NCBI RefSeq assembly: GCF_902459655.1
Contig: NZ_CABPSB010000003.1
Location: forward strand, 372,001 to 436,000
Direction of reading: 5' to 3'
Length of the DNA stretch: 64,000 nucleotides
From: Pandoraea anhela
GTDB lineage: Bacteria > Pseudomonadota > Gammaproteobacteria > Burkholderiales > Burkholderiaceae
The notes below the pieces were generated by a model. The model was not told where the DNA came from. It made no database searches and was given only the letters and a program-made list of their open reading frames with translations. Made by a program: the position numbers and the translations under genes. Shown here in pieces: positions 29,245-37,553 of this stretch. How positions within the stretch are numbered: position 1 is the first letter of the stretch; each line of letters begins with the position of its first letter.

Positions 29245-29280
29245 AAAAAAGCTGGCCCACGAGCGTGGACCAGCTTTTTT
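29245..29280. terminator. Bidirectional rho-independent terminator
   Basis: AAAAAAGCTGG and CCAGCTTTTTT close a stem with an inner CCAC/GTGG helix and GAGC loop. A-run and T-run flank it, so it ends both the permease and the convergent isocitrate dehydrogenase transcripts. Confidence 0.93.
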
Positions 29281-29334
29281 ATTGGGCGCTGCCGGACAGC
29301 CCTTGCGGACTGTCCGTCGACCGCGTGCGACGAC

Positions 29335-31575
29335 TTACGCCTTCGCGACGCTTGCCAGTGCGGCGTTGAACGTCTTGCTCGGACGCATGACTTGTTCGAG
29401 CTTTTCGAAGTCCGGCTTGTAGTAGCCGCCGATGTCCGTCGGCTTGCCTTGCACGTCGGCGAGTTCGCCCACGATGGTCTTCTCGTTCTCGGTCAATTGC
29501 TTGGCGAGCGGTGCGAAGAGTCTGGCCAGTTCGGCGTCGTCCTTCTGATCAGCCAGTTCCTGTGCCCAGTACATCGACAGGTAGAACTGGCTGCCACGGT
29601 TGTCCAGTTCGCCGGTCTTCGGCGACGGCCCCTTGTTGTTGTCGAGCAGCTTGCCCGTGGCGGCGTCCAGCGTCTTGGCCAGAATCTTGGCGCGTGCGTT
29701 GCCCGTCTTGATGCCCAGGTCTTCCAGCGAGACGGCCAGTGCCAGGAATTCACCCAGCGAGTCCCAGCGCAGGTGGTTTTCTTCCACCAGTTGCTTCACG
29801 TGCTTCGGGGCCGAGCCGCCTGCGCCCGTTTCGTACATGCCGCCACCGGCCATGAGCGGCACGATGGAGAGCATCTTGGCGCTGGTGCCCAGTTCCATGA
29901 TCGGGAACAGGTCGGTCAGGTAGTCGCGCAGGATGTTGCCGGTCACCGAGATAGTGTCCAGGCCGCGGATCACGCGTTCGAGCGTGTAACGCATGGCGCG
30001 CACTTGCGACATGATCTGAATATCGAGACCGGTGGTGTCGTAATCCTTCAGGTACGTTTCGACCTTCTTGATCAGTTCGGCTTCGTGCGGACGGTACGGG
30101 TCGAGCCAGAACACGGCCGGCATGCCCGAGTTGCGCACGCGGTTCACGGCGAGCTTCACCCAATCGCGGATCGGGGCGTCCTTGACCTGGCACATACGCC
30201 AGATGTCACCGGCTTCCACGTTTTGCGAGAGCAGCACTTCGCCCGTGGCGATGTCGACGATGTTCGCCACGCCGTCTTCGGCGATCTCGAACGTCTTGTC
30301 GTGCGAGCCGTACTCTTCTGCCTTCTGCGCCATCAGGCCCACGTTCGGCACGGTGCCCATCGTGGTCGGATCGAAGGCGCCGTTCGTCTTGCAGAAGTTG
30401 ATGATTTCCTGATAAATGCGGGCGAACGTGCTTTCCGGGATCACGGCCTTCGTGTCCTTCGGACGGCCGTCGGCGCCCCACATCTTGCCGCCGATGCGGA
30501 TCATGGCGGGCATCGAGGCGTCGACGATCACGTCGTTCGGTGCGTGCAGGTTCGAGATGCCCTTGGCCGAGTCGACCATCGCCAGTTCCGGACGGTGCTC
30601 ATGGCAGGCGTGCAGATCGCGGATGATCTCTTCGCGCTGCGTGCTCGGCAGCGATTCGATCTTCTCGTACAGGTTCACGAGACCGTTGTTGACGTTCACG
30701 CCCAGTTCGTCGAACAGCTTGCCGTGCTTCTCGAAGGCTTCCTTGTAGAAGATCTTCACGGCGTGGCCGAACACGATCGGGTGCGAGACCTTCATCATCG
30801 TGGCCTTCACGTGCAGCGAGAACATGACGCCGGTCTTGCGGGCGTCTTCCATCTGTTCTTCGTAGAAGTCGCACAGCGCCTTCTTGCTCATGAACATGCT
30901 GTCGATGATTTCGCCGTCGAGCAGTGCGACTTTCGGCTTGAGCACGATCGTCTTGCCGCTGTTCGTCACAAGTTCCATCTTGACGTCGCGGGCCTTGTCG
31001 ATCGTCATCGACTTTTCGCCGTGGTAGAAGTCGCCATGCTTCATGTGGGCGACGTGCGTGCGCGAGGCCATGCTCCACTCGCCCATGCTGTGCGGGTGCT
31101 TCTTGGCGTAGTTCTTCACGGCGAGCGGGGCGCGACGATCCGAGTTGCCTTCACGCAGGACCGGGTTCACGGCCGAGCCGAGGCACTTCGAGTAGCGCTT
31201 CTGAAGGGCTTTCTCTTCGTCGGTCTTCGGGTCTTCCGGATAGTCGGGGACTTTGTAGCCCTTCGACTGGAGTTCCTTGATGGCGCTCTGGAGCTGGAAC
31301 ACGGAGGCGCTGATGTTCGGCAGCTTGATGATGTTGGTGTCCGGATCCTGCGTCAGGCGACCGAGTTCGGCCAGGTTGTCCGGCACGCGCTGTTCTTCGG
31401 TCAGGAATTCGGGGAATTCACCGAGGATGCGGCCCGAGACCGAAATGTCGCTGGTCTCGATCGCAACGCCTGCCGGTGCGGCGAACGTGCGGATGATCGG
31501 CAGGAAGGATGCGGTGGCCAGAAGCGGTGCTTCGTCGGTCAGGGTATAGATGATGCTGGGTTGCTGCGTGCTCAT
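29335..31575 (-). CDS. icd: NADP-dependent isocitrate dehydrogenase, monomeric type
   Basis: A 746-residue monomeric IDH, which oxidatively decarboxylates isocitrate to 2-oxoglutarate with NADP in the TCA cycle. Characteristic segments include [20 protein letters not shown] at the N-terminus, [14 protein letters not shown] with the substrate-binding Ser, [19 protein letters not shown], and [19 protein letters not shown] near the C-terminus. The length matches the family (about 740). I use the ATG at 31575; six upstream codons are not conserved in character. An inverted-repeat site lies 144 bp upstream. Confidence 0.96.
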   Translation of the reverse strand: MSTQQPSIIYTLTDEAPLLATASFLPIIRTFAAPAGVAIETSDISVSGRILGEFPEFLTEEQRVPDNLAELGRLTQDPDTNIIKLPNISASVFQLQSAIKELQSKGYKVPDYPEDPKTDEEKALQKRYSKCLGSAVNPVLREGNSDRRAPLAVKNYAKKHPHSMGEWSMASRTHVAHMKHGDFYHGEKSMTIDKARDVKMELVTNSGKTIVLKPKVALLDGEIIDSMFMSKKALCDFYEEQMEDARKTGVMFSLHVKATMMKVSHPIVFGHAVKIFYKEAFEKHGKLFDELGVNVNNGLVNLYEKIESLPSTQREEIIRDLHACHEHRPELAMVDSAKGISNLHAPNDVIVDASMPAMIRIGGKMWGADGRPKDTKAVIPESTFARIYQEIINFCKTNGAFDPTTMGTVPNVGLMAQKAEEYGSHDKTFEIAEDGVANIVDIATGEVLLSQNVEAGDIWRMCQVKDAPIRDWVKLAVNRVRNSGMPAVFWLDPYRPHEAELIKKVETYLKDYDTTGLDIQIMSQVRAMRYTLERVIRGLDTISVTGNILRDYLTDLFPIMELGTSAKMLSIVPLMAGGGMYETGAGGSAPKHVKQLVEENHLRWDSLGEFLALAVSLEDLGIKTGNARAKILAKTLDAATGKLLDNNKGPSPKTGELDNRGSQFYLSMYWAQELADQKDDAELARLFAPLAKQLTENEKTIVGELADVQGKPTDIGGYYKPDFEKLEQVMRPSKTFNAALASVAKA

Positions 31576-31718
31576 CGCTGGTCTCGGATTCAAGAATCAG
31601 GAAAAGGTGGGGGAACGCCGCCGACTGGGGTGACAGTCCGCTAGCCATGACGAATTCCCCGATTGTGACACGGGTCGGGGGCAAAACTGAAATGCCTTTT
31701 CGTAATGTGAATGCTTGG

Positions 31719-31732
31719 GTCTTATATAAGAC
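31719..31732. promoter_or_regulatory. Perfect palindrome GTCTTATATAAGAC upstream of icd
   Basis: A 14-bp perfect palindrome 144 bp upstream of the isocitrate dehydrogenase start. It looks like a regulator site overlapping or near the promoter. The rest of 31576-32096 holds no supported gene. Confidence 0.5.
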
Positions 31733-32096
31733 TGCCACGGAAGTGCCCATAACTTCGTTGAAAAGCCCGTAGCGTGGGGCGGGGGTGGCGTGGGCACGGG
31801 CGAGGTGAGAGAAGGGGATGGCTCTTTTTGCGATGATCGATGAAATTTCATAGAAAAAATCTATGATGAGGTGAGCCTATTTCCGGAGTGAGGCTATGTT
31901 GATAAGCGAGGTGCCGGATTGGGCGTGGGGGTGTCGCAAAGCGACTTTGATGTCGATGCGGAGGGGGCGGAGATTCGAAGGTGGGGGGAGAAAGAAGAGC
32001 GGGGAAGAGGGGGAGGGAAGATAAGGGAGATGAGGCGAAAGCAGGTAAAACGAAGGGCGTTCCGTGCCGCATGAAAAATGCTGGCGTCGAATGCAA

Positions 32097-32121
32097 AAGG
32101 GCCGACGCATCGTCGGCCCTT
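32097..32121 (-). terminator. Rho-independent terminator left of attL (original tRNA-Val terminator)
   Basis: AAGGGCCGACG pairs perfectly with CGTCGGCCCTT around CAT. Read leftwards it ends in TTTT. It directly follows the displaced tRNA 3' end, as expected for the ancestral tRNA-Val terminator. Confidence 0.8.
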
Positions 32122-32122
32122 C

Positions 32123-32172
32123 GAATCTGGTGGGTGGTACAGGGATTGAACCTGTGACCCCTGCCGTGTGAA
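32123..32172 (-). other. attL: displaced 3' portion of tRNA-Val(CAC)
   Basis: Fifty bases identical to 63822-63871, covering the tRNA 3' end from CCA to the anticodon loop. After GTGTGAA it diverges, so this is a partial tRNA left when the island inserted. It marks the left edge of the foreign DNA. Confidence 0.92.
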
Positions 32173-32379
32173 ACGAAAATCAGCCCAAGTACCTGTGTAC
32201 GATCTCGTCGTACATCATTGAGTTTACAGCATTTTTAGTTTCCTACACATGTCATCATTTTTTGGGATCCGCCTCGCGGGCTGCACCGGTTTTGCACCCG
32301 ACTGCGCTACATTGCGAGGGTTGTCCTGCGGCACGTCAGTTTTGTTACGTTCGCTCCGACCTGTTCAGCGGTGTTGCTA

Positions 32380-33726
32380 TCATGCGACGTCGTGCGGCGG
32401 TGGCGGCTGATGCCACGCCGGTAACCGTCTATCAAGCAATGGGTTGTCCTCGCCAACTAGGATTGCTGGATTTCCGATGATCGCCCCGTGCCCCGCCGAA
32501 AACTGGTCGACTGTTTCATCGATCATCCAGGAGTCATGTTCGGACGTACGCGCAAGGAAATAGTGAAGGTGGATCTCCATGACACGAGAATCCCACCGAA
32601 AGCCGATGACGGTCTCTTGGTTTTTCTTGAATCGCTGGTCGGACGTATGCGGGTCGCGCTCAGCATCCATCGCGACGTGAGCAATTGCTGCTGGAGCAGC
32701 TCGCGTTTGGCGATCGATTTCTTTGAGCTTTGTCTTGACGTAGCGCGAACGTGCTTTGACAGAATTTGGCGACGAACAGCCCCAGGTCACAACCGATCCG
32801 TATTCGATGTTGTCCATGAATCGAGGGTCGAATTGACACGGAGCGCCCCCCACCGCGAGGAAATAGCTTCCTTCGGTTACTACCCTTCCAGATAACAGAC
32901 GACCCATCTTGGGGCCGACTAGCAGATAGCTATCCTCAACGTCCTCGCGGACCGCATATAGGTTCGCATTGCACACACTCCCATCCGCAAACTCATCGCT
33001 CCATGGATAGTCCTTGCGTACAAAGATACGAGAATTGAGCGCCTGCTCGACGCGGTGAACGAGGTAATCCTGTGGAACCTCGTGGAGTTCTTTTTTGAAT
33101 TCTACATCTAGGGAAACACTCAACCGACGTTCATGCACTAAGGTCTGAAACTTATCGAAGAGGCTCTGAGCAAGTCGCGACTCGCGCTGTTCATAATCGC
33201 TCGGTCTTAGTCTCTTGCATTCGATCTGTAACTCGGCACCCGGGAAAACAGCGCGAAGATCAGGGGTTGGCTCACTCGTCTCCTCTATGAATTCGAGATC
33301 TAGGTCTTCCCTCAGATATCGCGCGGCCGTCGCCAGCTCAAACAGACCGCTGTCCGGGTGCTCGTGGAAAGTATCGACCAACCTTCGAGCGCGTTCTTTG
33401 GCTCCGAACATATCGCGCAAATCGGGAATTGCAGCCCCGATTCGCTTCATGAGCGGAATTACCCTAGGTCCGAGACGAAGATCATACAGTCGGCTATTCC
33501 GCAGGAATCCATCAACCAGTGCGAGATAACTTGCTAATGGATCAGCCGGTAGCAGAAGGTCATCGAGGCTCCGCCACTGTCTGTCGGCGAAGGATGAGTT
33601 TTGCCGGTAGTGTTCGCGAGCAACAGCTATCCGCGAAGCGAGGTGCTTAGAATCGCGAGAGCAAGACTGGAGCCATTCGAAGGCGTTTGCGACTTCGGTA
33701 TCTTCGGAAACTGGGCCGGGCCTCAT
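32380..33726 (-). CDS. PD-(D/E)XK nuclease-like protein, unknown family
   Basis: A 448-residue protein without close family that I know. Residues about 130-185 hold a nuclease-like core: LFELATAARYLRED, then TPDLRAVF with Asp, then ELQIECKRL with the E-x-K pair. This order and spacing fit the PD-(D/E)XK endonuclease fold seen in restriction and phage-defence proteins. It starts 41 bp after the gene at 33768-34685 in the same direction, so the two are probably one operon. It is the gene next to attL. The ribosome-binding site is weak. A role in DNA cleavage or defence is inferred, not shown. Confidence 0.75.
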   Translation of the reverse strand: MRPGPVSEDTEVANAFEWLQSCSRDSKHLASRIAVAREHYRQNSSFADRQWRSLDDLLLPADPLASYLALVDGFLRNSRLYDLRLGPRVIPLMKRIGAAIPDLRDMFGAKERARRLVDTFHEHPDSGLFELATAARYLREDLDLEFIEETSEPTPDLRAVFPGAELQIECKRLRPSDYEQRESRLAQSLFDKFQTLVHERRLSVSLDVEFKKELHEVPQDYLVHRVEQALNSRIFVRKDYPWSDEFADGSVCNANLYAVREDVEDSYLLVGPKMGRLLSGRVVTEGSYFLAVGGAPCQFDPRFMDNIEYGSVVTWGCSSPNSVKARSRYVKTKLKEIDRQTRAAPAAIAHVAMDAERDPHTSDQRFKKNQETVIGFRWDSRVMEIHLHYFLARTSEHDSWMIDETVDQFSAGHGAIIGNPAILVGEDNPLLDRRLPAWHQPPPPHDVA

Positions 33727-33767
33727 TTTCTATTTTTTCTTACCATAGAGTGGAAACAATATTCACG

Positions 33768-34685
33768 TCAATAAGTTGTCGACGCATTCAATGACTTACT
33801 GAGCTCTCTCTCAACGCTTTGGAAAAATAGGTCAAGCTCGGCGTCTGTTGCCGTGGCCGCCGATATCCTGGCCCACGGCTCAACGAACAAATGACTCCAT
33901 TTCATCTCTATAGGGCGGCATTTCGGACACCAAGGTTCGCCCACGTTTCCACCTGCGAACCGAATCCGAAGGCGAGTGAGTGCAGCACCGGTCGGCCGTG
34001 TTGGATCAAACGGCCAATCGCAATCCGCCAAGAGCGCGTAGTCTGCATCCTCAATGGAGCGTCCCTCATCTGCGGCGAGTTGCTGCAGCCACAAGTCTTG
34101 GTCTGCGACAGAGTCTCGATCCTCGAAAACGACACCACCGAGGCAGGCAAGACGAGCTAACCAACTGCTGTAGGACTCAAGCCGCTCAGCGATGGAAGCT
34201 TGAGCCAGCTTCCGAGGCCGTCCACCTTTTACTCCTCCTGACGCGAGGGGCAACTTGCCCTCGGAAAGCCGCTTGAGGCCGGTTTGGAAGTCGTGAAGAG
34301 CCTTCTGTTCTCTCTTAAACCGGCTGCGGGGATTATTTTCGTCAAGTAGCTGGAGCACACCTAGTTCGCGCAAGTCTTCCAGCGTCACATGCTGCATCGT
34401 GACTGCGTCAGCGGCGACTTGTCGAAGCCGATAAATGGAGAGAGCTTGATTCTTGCGGCGATCTTCAGACGGCTCATGCGCATACCTCTTCCATTCTTGC
34501 CCCGTCTCAACGTCGAATGTCCCTCTAAGCCCGAAATCGTACCGCTGTTCCAGTACCTCTGGAGACAGACCGGACCTTCGCTCGATCAGCTGTAAAAGCC
34601 TCACGGTCACGTTCTTCAGCCGACGCTGGCCGAGTTCGCCACCCATGTGTCGCCCTGACTTCCAACGTGGTTTGCCGTCACTCAC
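33768..34685 (-). CDS. Hypothetical protein, partner of the PD-(D/E)XK gene
   Basis: A 305-residue protein I do not recognise. It has charged N-terminal helices (LLQLIERRSGLSPEVLEQRYDFG), an AT-hook-like KGGRPRK near the middle, and a single CPKC pair near the C-terminus that could be half a zinc site. The start is uncertain: the GTG at 34685 has GGTGAGG five bases upstream, while the ATG at 34646 has AGGG seven bases upstream. The AT-hook hints at DNA contact. It is the first gene of a likely two-gene unit with the nuclease and is divergent from the AlpA-like regulator. Confidence 0.65.
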   Translation of the reverse strand: MSDGKPRWKSGRHMGGELGQRRLKNVTVRLLQLIERRSGLSPEVLEQRYDFGLRGTFDVETGQEWKRYAHEPSEDRRKNQALSIYRLRQVAADAVTMQHVTLEDLRELGVLQLLDENNPRSRFKREQKALHDFQTGLKRLSEGKLPLASGGVKGGRPRKLAQASIAERLESYSSWLARLACLGGVVFEDRDSVADQDLWLQQLAADEGRSIEDADYALLADCDWPFDPTRPTGAALTRLRIRFAGGNVGEPWCPKCRPIEMKWSHLFVEPWARISAATATDAELDLFFQSVERELSKSLNASTTY

Positions 34686-34747
34686 CGAAACCTCACCGAT
34701 TGCCCTTTTGGCTGTGCTATGGACGTGAAGGCATCCTAGCAAAACTG

Positions 34748-35083
34748 ATGGATACCCGGAAGCTACGAGCAAAGAATATGGATAAGGATATAAGAGATTT
34801 CCGTGTGGCGTTTGCGCAGATGGATAACGCGGCGTTGCTAAACCCCGATGAGTTTGGCGAACTCATTGGCAAGACTCGCAACGCGATTTACCACATGTTG
34901 TGCCGTGCACCTGACGCGCTCCCGAAACCGGTATTTCGTCAGAATCGGTATGTTCGTTGGCGAGCTGGCGACGTTCGTGCCTGGATCAGCAGTCTGCCAA
35001 GTGCTCAACCGCGTGAAATTTCGGATAAGCCTCGTCGTGGTCGCCGGCGCAAGGACGGCGAGTTCACTGCACAAGCCAGATGA
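34748..35083 (+). CDS. AlpA-like helix-turn-helix regulator/excisionase-type protein
   Basis: A 111-residue protein whose residues about 30-80 fit the HTH_17/AlpA pattern: LLNPDEFGELIGKTRNAIYHML, then RYVRWRAGDVRAWI. Such proteins control integrase or excision in islands and prophages. A shorter start at 34778 is possible. The C-terminus is basic (KPRRGRRRK). Its stop overlaps the next start (ATGA at 35080), so the two are translationally coupled. Confidence 0.8.
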   Translation: MDTRKLRAKNMDKDIRDFRVAFAQMDNAALLNPDEFGELIGKTRNAIYHMLCRAPDALPKPVFRQNRYVRWRAGDVRAWISSLPSAQPREISDKPRRGRRRKDGEFTAQAR

Positions 35084-35658
35084 GCGGCGTCGACACCCGC
35101 CCTGTTCCGGTCAACATCATGGCTTGGCCGCGTGTGAGGGACATGATCACCCAACAGAAATTCATCTACGTCTCGCTGTATTTCAACCCGGATACAACAG
35201 CGTGCGGTTGCTACCTGCTCGGGGTGGACCGGCTTGCGGCTGACCTTAGCATGACGGCCGCAAGCCTTGACGATGCACTCGACGAGTTTTCGCGCCGTGG
35301 CTTGATTCAGCGCGACAAGTCAACGGGTGAGGTTTTTGTTGCCGACTGGCCTCGCTGGCACAGGTTCGACTCCGTGCCAGCGAGAGGGGCCCTGTGGAGT
35401 TCGATTGCCAAGATTCAAAGTCGCGATCTGTGGATAAAAGTTGAAAGTACTTATAAATCAATGCCAAAGCCCGGTAAGGGTAAGGAGAAGGAGAAGGCTT
35501 CTTTCCAAGAAGAAGGGACGATGCGGTTACCGGCCGGATGGTGGAGAACTACGGAAGGTATGGTACGAGCTGGCAAGCTCGTTGGGATTGAAGCGTGGCC
35601 CGGGGAAGATCCATCGGATTTTCAGCGACGCATCCGCACGCAGTTGCAGGCATGCTGA
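35080..35658 (+). CDS. Hypothetical protein, possible winged-helix replication-type protein
   Basis: A 192-residue protein coupled to the AlpA-like gene by an ATGA overlap. Residues about 15-85 (PRVRDMITQQKFIYVSLYFN, LDDALDEFSRRGLIQRDKST) look like a winged helix as found in phage and plasmid replication initiators. A Lys/Glu-rich linker and a short C-terminal part (GWWRTTEGMVRAGKLVGIEAWPGE) follow. The family is not identified. Confidence 0.65.
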   Translation: MSGVDTRPVPVNIMAWPRVRDMITQQKFIYVSLYFNPDTTACGCYLLGVDRLAADLSMTAASLDDALDEFSRRGLIQRDKSTGEVFVADWPRWHRFDSVPARGALWSSIAKIQSRDLWIKVESTYKSMPKPGKGKEKEKASFQEEGTMRLPAGWWRTTEGMVRAGKLVGIEAWPGEDPSDFQRRIRTQLQAC

Positions 35659-36187
35659 ATGCTGTCGTTTTCGCGAACGCGGCCATGACCCTCGTGCTTT
35701 GTTCCATGCATTCTGTGATGGTCAATTTGCTGCCCAGCCGGATCGTCCCTGCGGGCCGCCGCTCTCCCCGCGCCTGTGGCGCGGGTCCCCGTGCGGCTCG
35801 ATCCGGGCTCGCGGCGCTCGCAATGTGCGCGGGTTGCTCAACAACGGCTTTGGCTTGCAGAGAGGGGGCTTGTGGTCGGACTGCCATTGTCGCTTGGGCA
35901 AGCCCCATTGGGGCGCGTCAGGCCGAAGGCAAAGCGTCGCGGGGAGCCGGTGGTCGGCTGCGGAACGCCGGCCAGCGAGCCGGCGCTGTCCACGCCGCTC
36001 TCGCGGGGTGAGCAGCGCAGCCGTCCACGGGCGGGCGCGGGGATGACGATGTCAGCGGCATAACGGCGGTTTTGTGGCTGCGCACGACATCACCGAAACC
36101 CGACAGCGGCGGCTGCGATTTGTCCGAATTCCTTCGGTGCCGAACACCAGTCGGTCCTGATTTCCAACATGCAGAAATCCATGTCGG

Positions 36188-36219
36188 TCTCTTCTCCGAG
36201 ACTTGTGTCGGAGAAGAGG
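36188..36219. repeat. Perfect 11-bp-arm hairpin
   Basis: CTCTTCTCCGA pairs with TCGGAGAAGAG around an 8-nt loop (GACTTGTG). No T-run on either side. It stands about 220 bp before the recombinase gene. Confidence 0.7.
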
Positions 36220-36240
36220 GGGCTTGGCGGTTTTGGGGCG

Positions 36241-36342
36241 TAACACCGACATGCGAAGGCATGGCGTGTTGCGGCCTAAAACTGACGAGCCCCAACCCCT
36301 CAGGGGTCGAGGCGCGTAGCGACTCGGGGGTGGTGTTAGGCC
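36241..36342. ncRNA. Structured stretch with alternative pairings, possible RNA or DNA site
   Basis: TAACACC (36241) can pair with GGTGTTA (36332), and GGCCTAA (36273) with TTAGGCC (36336). The two partners overlap by three bases, so the pairings exclude each other. Inner hairpins are CATGC/GCATG and ACCCC/GGGGT with a TCA loop. It could be a small RNA, a leader of the recombinase gene, or a single-strand DNA site. Confidence 0.3.
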
Positions 36343-36429
36343 GATTTCCGCTGGTCCGAAATCTCACAGCACCGGAGCCGGCCAAGACCGAAATCAAACG
36401 GGCGCAGAAATCTGATAGGGGCGTGAACG

Positions 36430-37152
36430 ATGGGAAAAGCGAAGAAATCTGCACTTAGGCTGCTGCCGCCAGACTGGCGCGAATCCATATGGGTGGCTGC
36501 ATCGACACCAGAATGGCAGCACTCACGGCCGCAGCTAATGCCTGCGCTTGCCGTGCTCTGGATCACAGGATGCCGCCCTGCCGAAATCGAGCAAGGCATC
36601 GAGCTTGTTGCGGGACGCGACCAACTCGTAGTCAAGATCACAGGTGCGAAATGTGTGGACGCGGGTGGCCGAGAGCGCGGTCAGCCGACGCGGCACATCG
36701 GGTTTAGCGTAGATGCTAATGCTAACCCTGCATTACGCTTTCTACACGCTTTGGCAGTCCAGAGCGCCATCAACGGGAGCGGCAAGTACACGATCACGCA
36801 CAACAAAGATTACCTTTATAACAGCGTAGTGGCCCTAGGCAGAAGCGCCTTCCCAAAGTTGCGGACGCGGATTAGTCCGTATTGTTTCCGCCATCAAGTA
36901 GCGTCCGATTTGAAGGCCGCCACCTTCGACCGAGAGATAACTCTGGAGCAGGCAGCCAAGGTCATGGGCCACCTCAGCGATTACTCCATAGGCGCCTATG
37001 GGCACGCAGTCCACGGCCGGAGAGGCCGTGGCGGACGGGTCACGGTACCTTTTGTACGTACCGCGCGTCCTATCAAGCATTCGCCGAAAGTTGATCGCCT
37101 CGCCCGATTCAAAATGGCGAGCGCGAAGCGGCGCGAACACAAAGCGGATTGA
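36430..37152 (+). CDS. Small tyrosine recombinase-like protein (catalytic domain only)
   Basis: A 240-residue protein that matches the catalytic half of tyrosine recombinases. It shows the first Arg in WITGCRPAEIEQG (R49), SPYCFRHQVASDL (R154) and MGHLSDYSIGAYGH with H181 and nucleophile Y190. The His normally three residues before the second Arg is Tyr here (Y151). The N-terminal arm-binding and core-binding domains are missing, so DNA recognition may be unusual. It lies just before a pair of long direct repeats that enclose the giant gene, which it could act on; this is inference. Confidence 0.8.
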   Translation: MGKAKKSALRLLPPDWRESIWVAASTPEWQHSRPQLMPALAVLWITGCRPAEIEQGIELVAGRDQLVVKITGAKCVDAGGRERGQPTRHIGFSVDANANPALRFLHALAVQSAINGSGKYTITHNKDYLYNSVVALGRSAFPKLRTRISPYCFRHQVASDLKAATFDREITLEQAAKVMGHLSDYSIGAYGHAVHGRRGRGGRVTVPFVRTARPIKHSPKVDRLARFKMASAKRREHKAD

Positions 37153-37172
37153 ATTCCTATGCCGGGGTCCGG

Positions 37173-37205
37173 ATGCGTCGTCTATGCGTCGTTTATGCGT
37201 TGTTT
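37173..37205. repeat. 11-bp tandem repeat (ATGCGTYGTYT, 3 units)
   Basis: Three contiguous units, ATGCGTCGTCT, ATGCGTCGTTT and ATGCGTTGTTT, lie 20 bp after the recombinase stop. They look like iterons or recombinase/regulator sites. Confidence 0.8.
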
Positions 37206-37240
37206 CACGTCTGTCAACCACGCGGAGCGGCGGTGCACCG

Positions 37241-37282
37241 GCGAAACGCGTCGAACTTGCGTCGTTTTCGACGCATTCGCGG
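37241..37282. repeat. Left copy of ~42-bp direct repeat flanking the giant gene
   Basis: It matches 42324-42365 at most positions, with a 17-bp identical core GCGTCGAACTTGCGTCG. Inside is a hairpin TGCGTCG-N4-CGACGCA that is kept in the other copy by a G-T pair. It is placed like a recombination site at the left border of the cargo. Confidence 0.8.
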
Positions 37283-37505
37283 ATCCTACAAAAATAGGGA
37301 CGGCTTTTTGCTGCTTGCGGCCTTGAGAACGTACTCAGCGTGACCGTTGACAACGCTCGGCATAAGCATCAACGACCGGTCGCCATAAGGCTGCAACCGT
37401 GCTCGCGTGTGCCGCTCCCACTTTGCACGCCCTTGACTGCTGGCGAGCAAGGAGCACAGCACGGCCGTTCTCGGTGGAGAATCTCGCGCAGAGGCTAATA
37501 ATGTT

Positions 37506-37529
37506 GTATTGTGTAGCGTGACACGATAC
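37506..37529. promoter_or_regulatory. HigA-type operator upstream of the giant gene
   Basis: GTATTGTGT-N6-ACACGATAC is a 24-bp inverted repeat with one mismatch, 25 bp before the start codon. HigA-type antitoxins bind palindromes of this kind at their own promoters, and the downstream protein begins with a HigA-type HTH, so autoregulation is likely. Confidence 0.65.
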
Positions 37530-37553
37530 GGTTAGCCTCAGGAGGGCAACACC

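Larger units (their letters stand above)
35659..36429. other. 770-bp region without a supported gene; several hairpins
   Basis: Open frames here are GC-skewed and not protein-like. A perfect 8-bp stem with TGT loop (CCCGCGCC/GGCGCGGG) is at 35767-35785. Two further structured stretches are listed separately. The region could hold a non-coding RNA, a transfer origin or decayed genes. Confidence 0.55.

Noticed and set aside
29011-31644. 877-codon plus-strand frame
   Set aside because: It is antisense to isocitrate dehydrogenase and has no recognisable domain.
35441-36046. 201-codon frame in the gap before the small recombinase
   Set aside because: Arg/Cys/Ser-rich low-quality sequence, overlapping a better gene; no ribosome-binding site.
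37173-37205. CRISPR array
   Set aside because: Repeats are 11 bp in direct contact with no spacers; no cas genes in the window.
37283-37553. HigB toxin gene upstream of the HigA-type HTH
   Set aside because: No frame on either strand shows the HigB pattern in this stretch.
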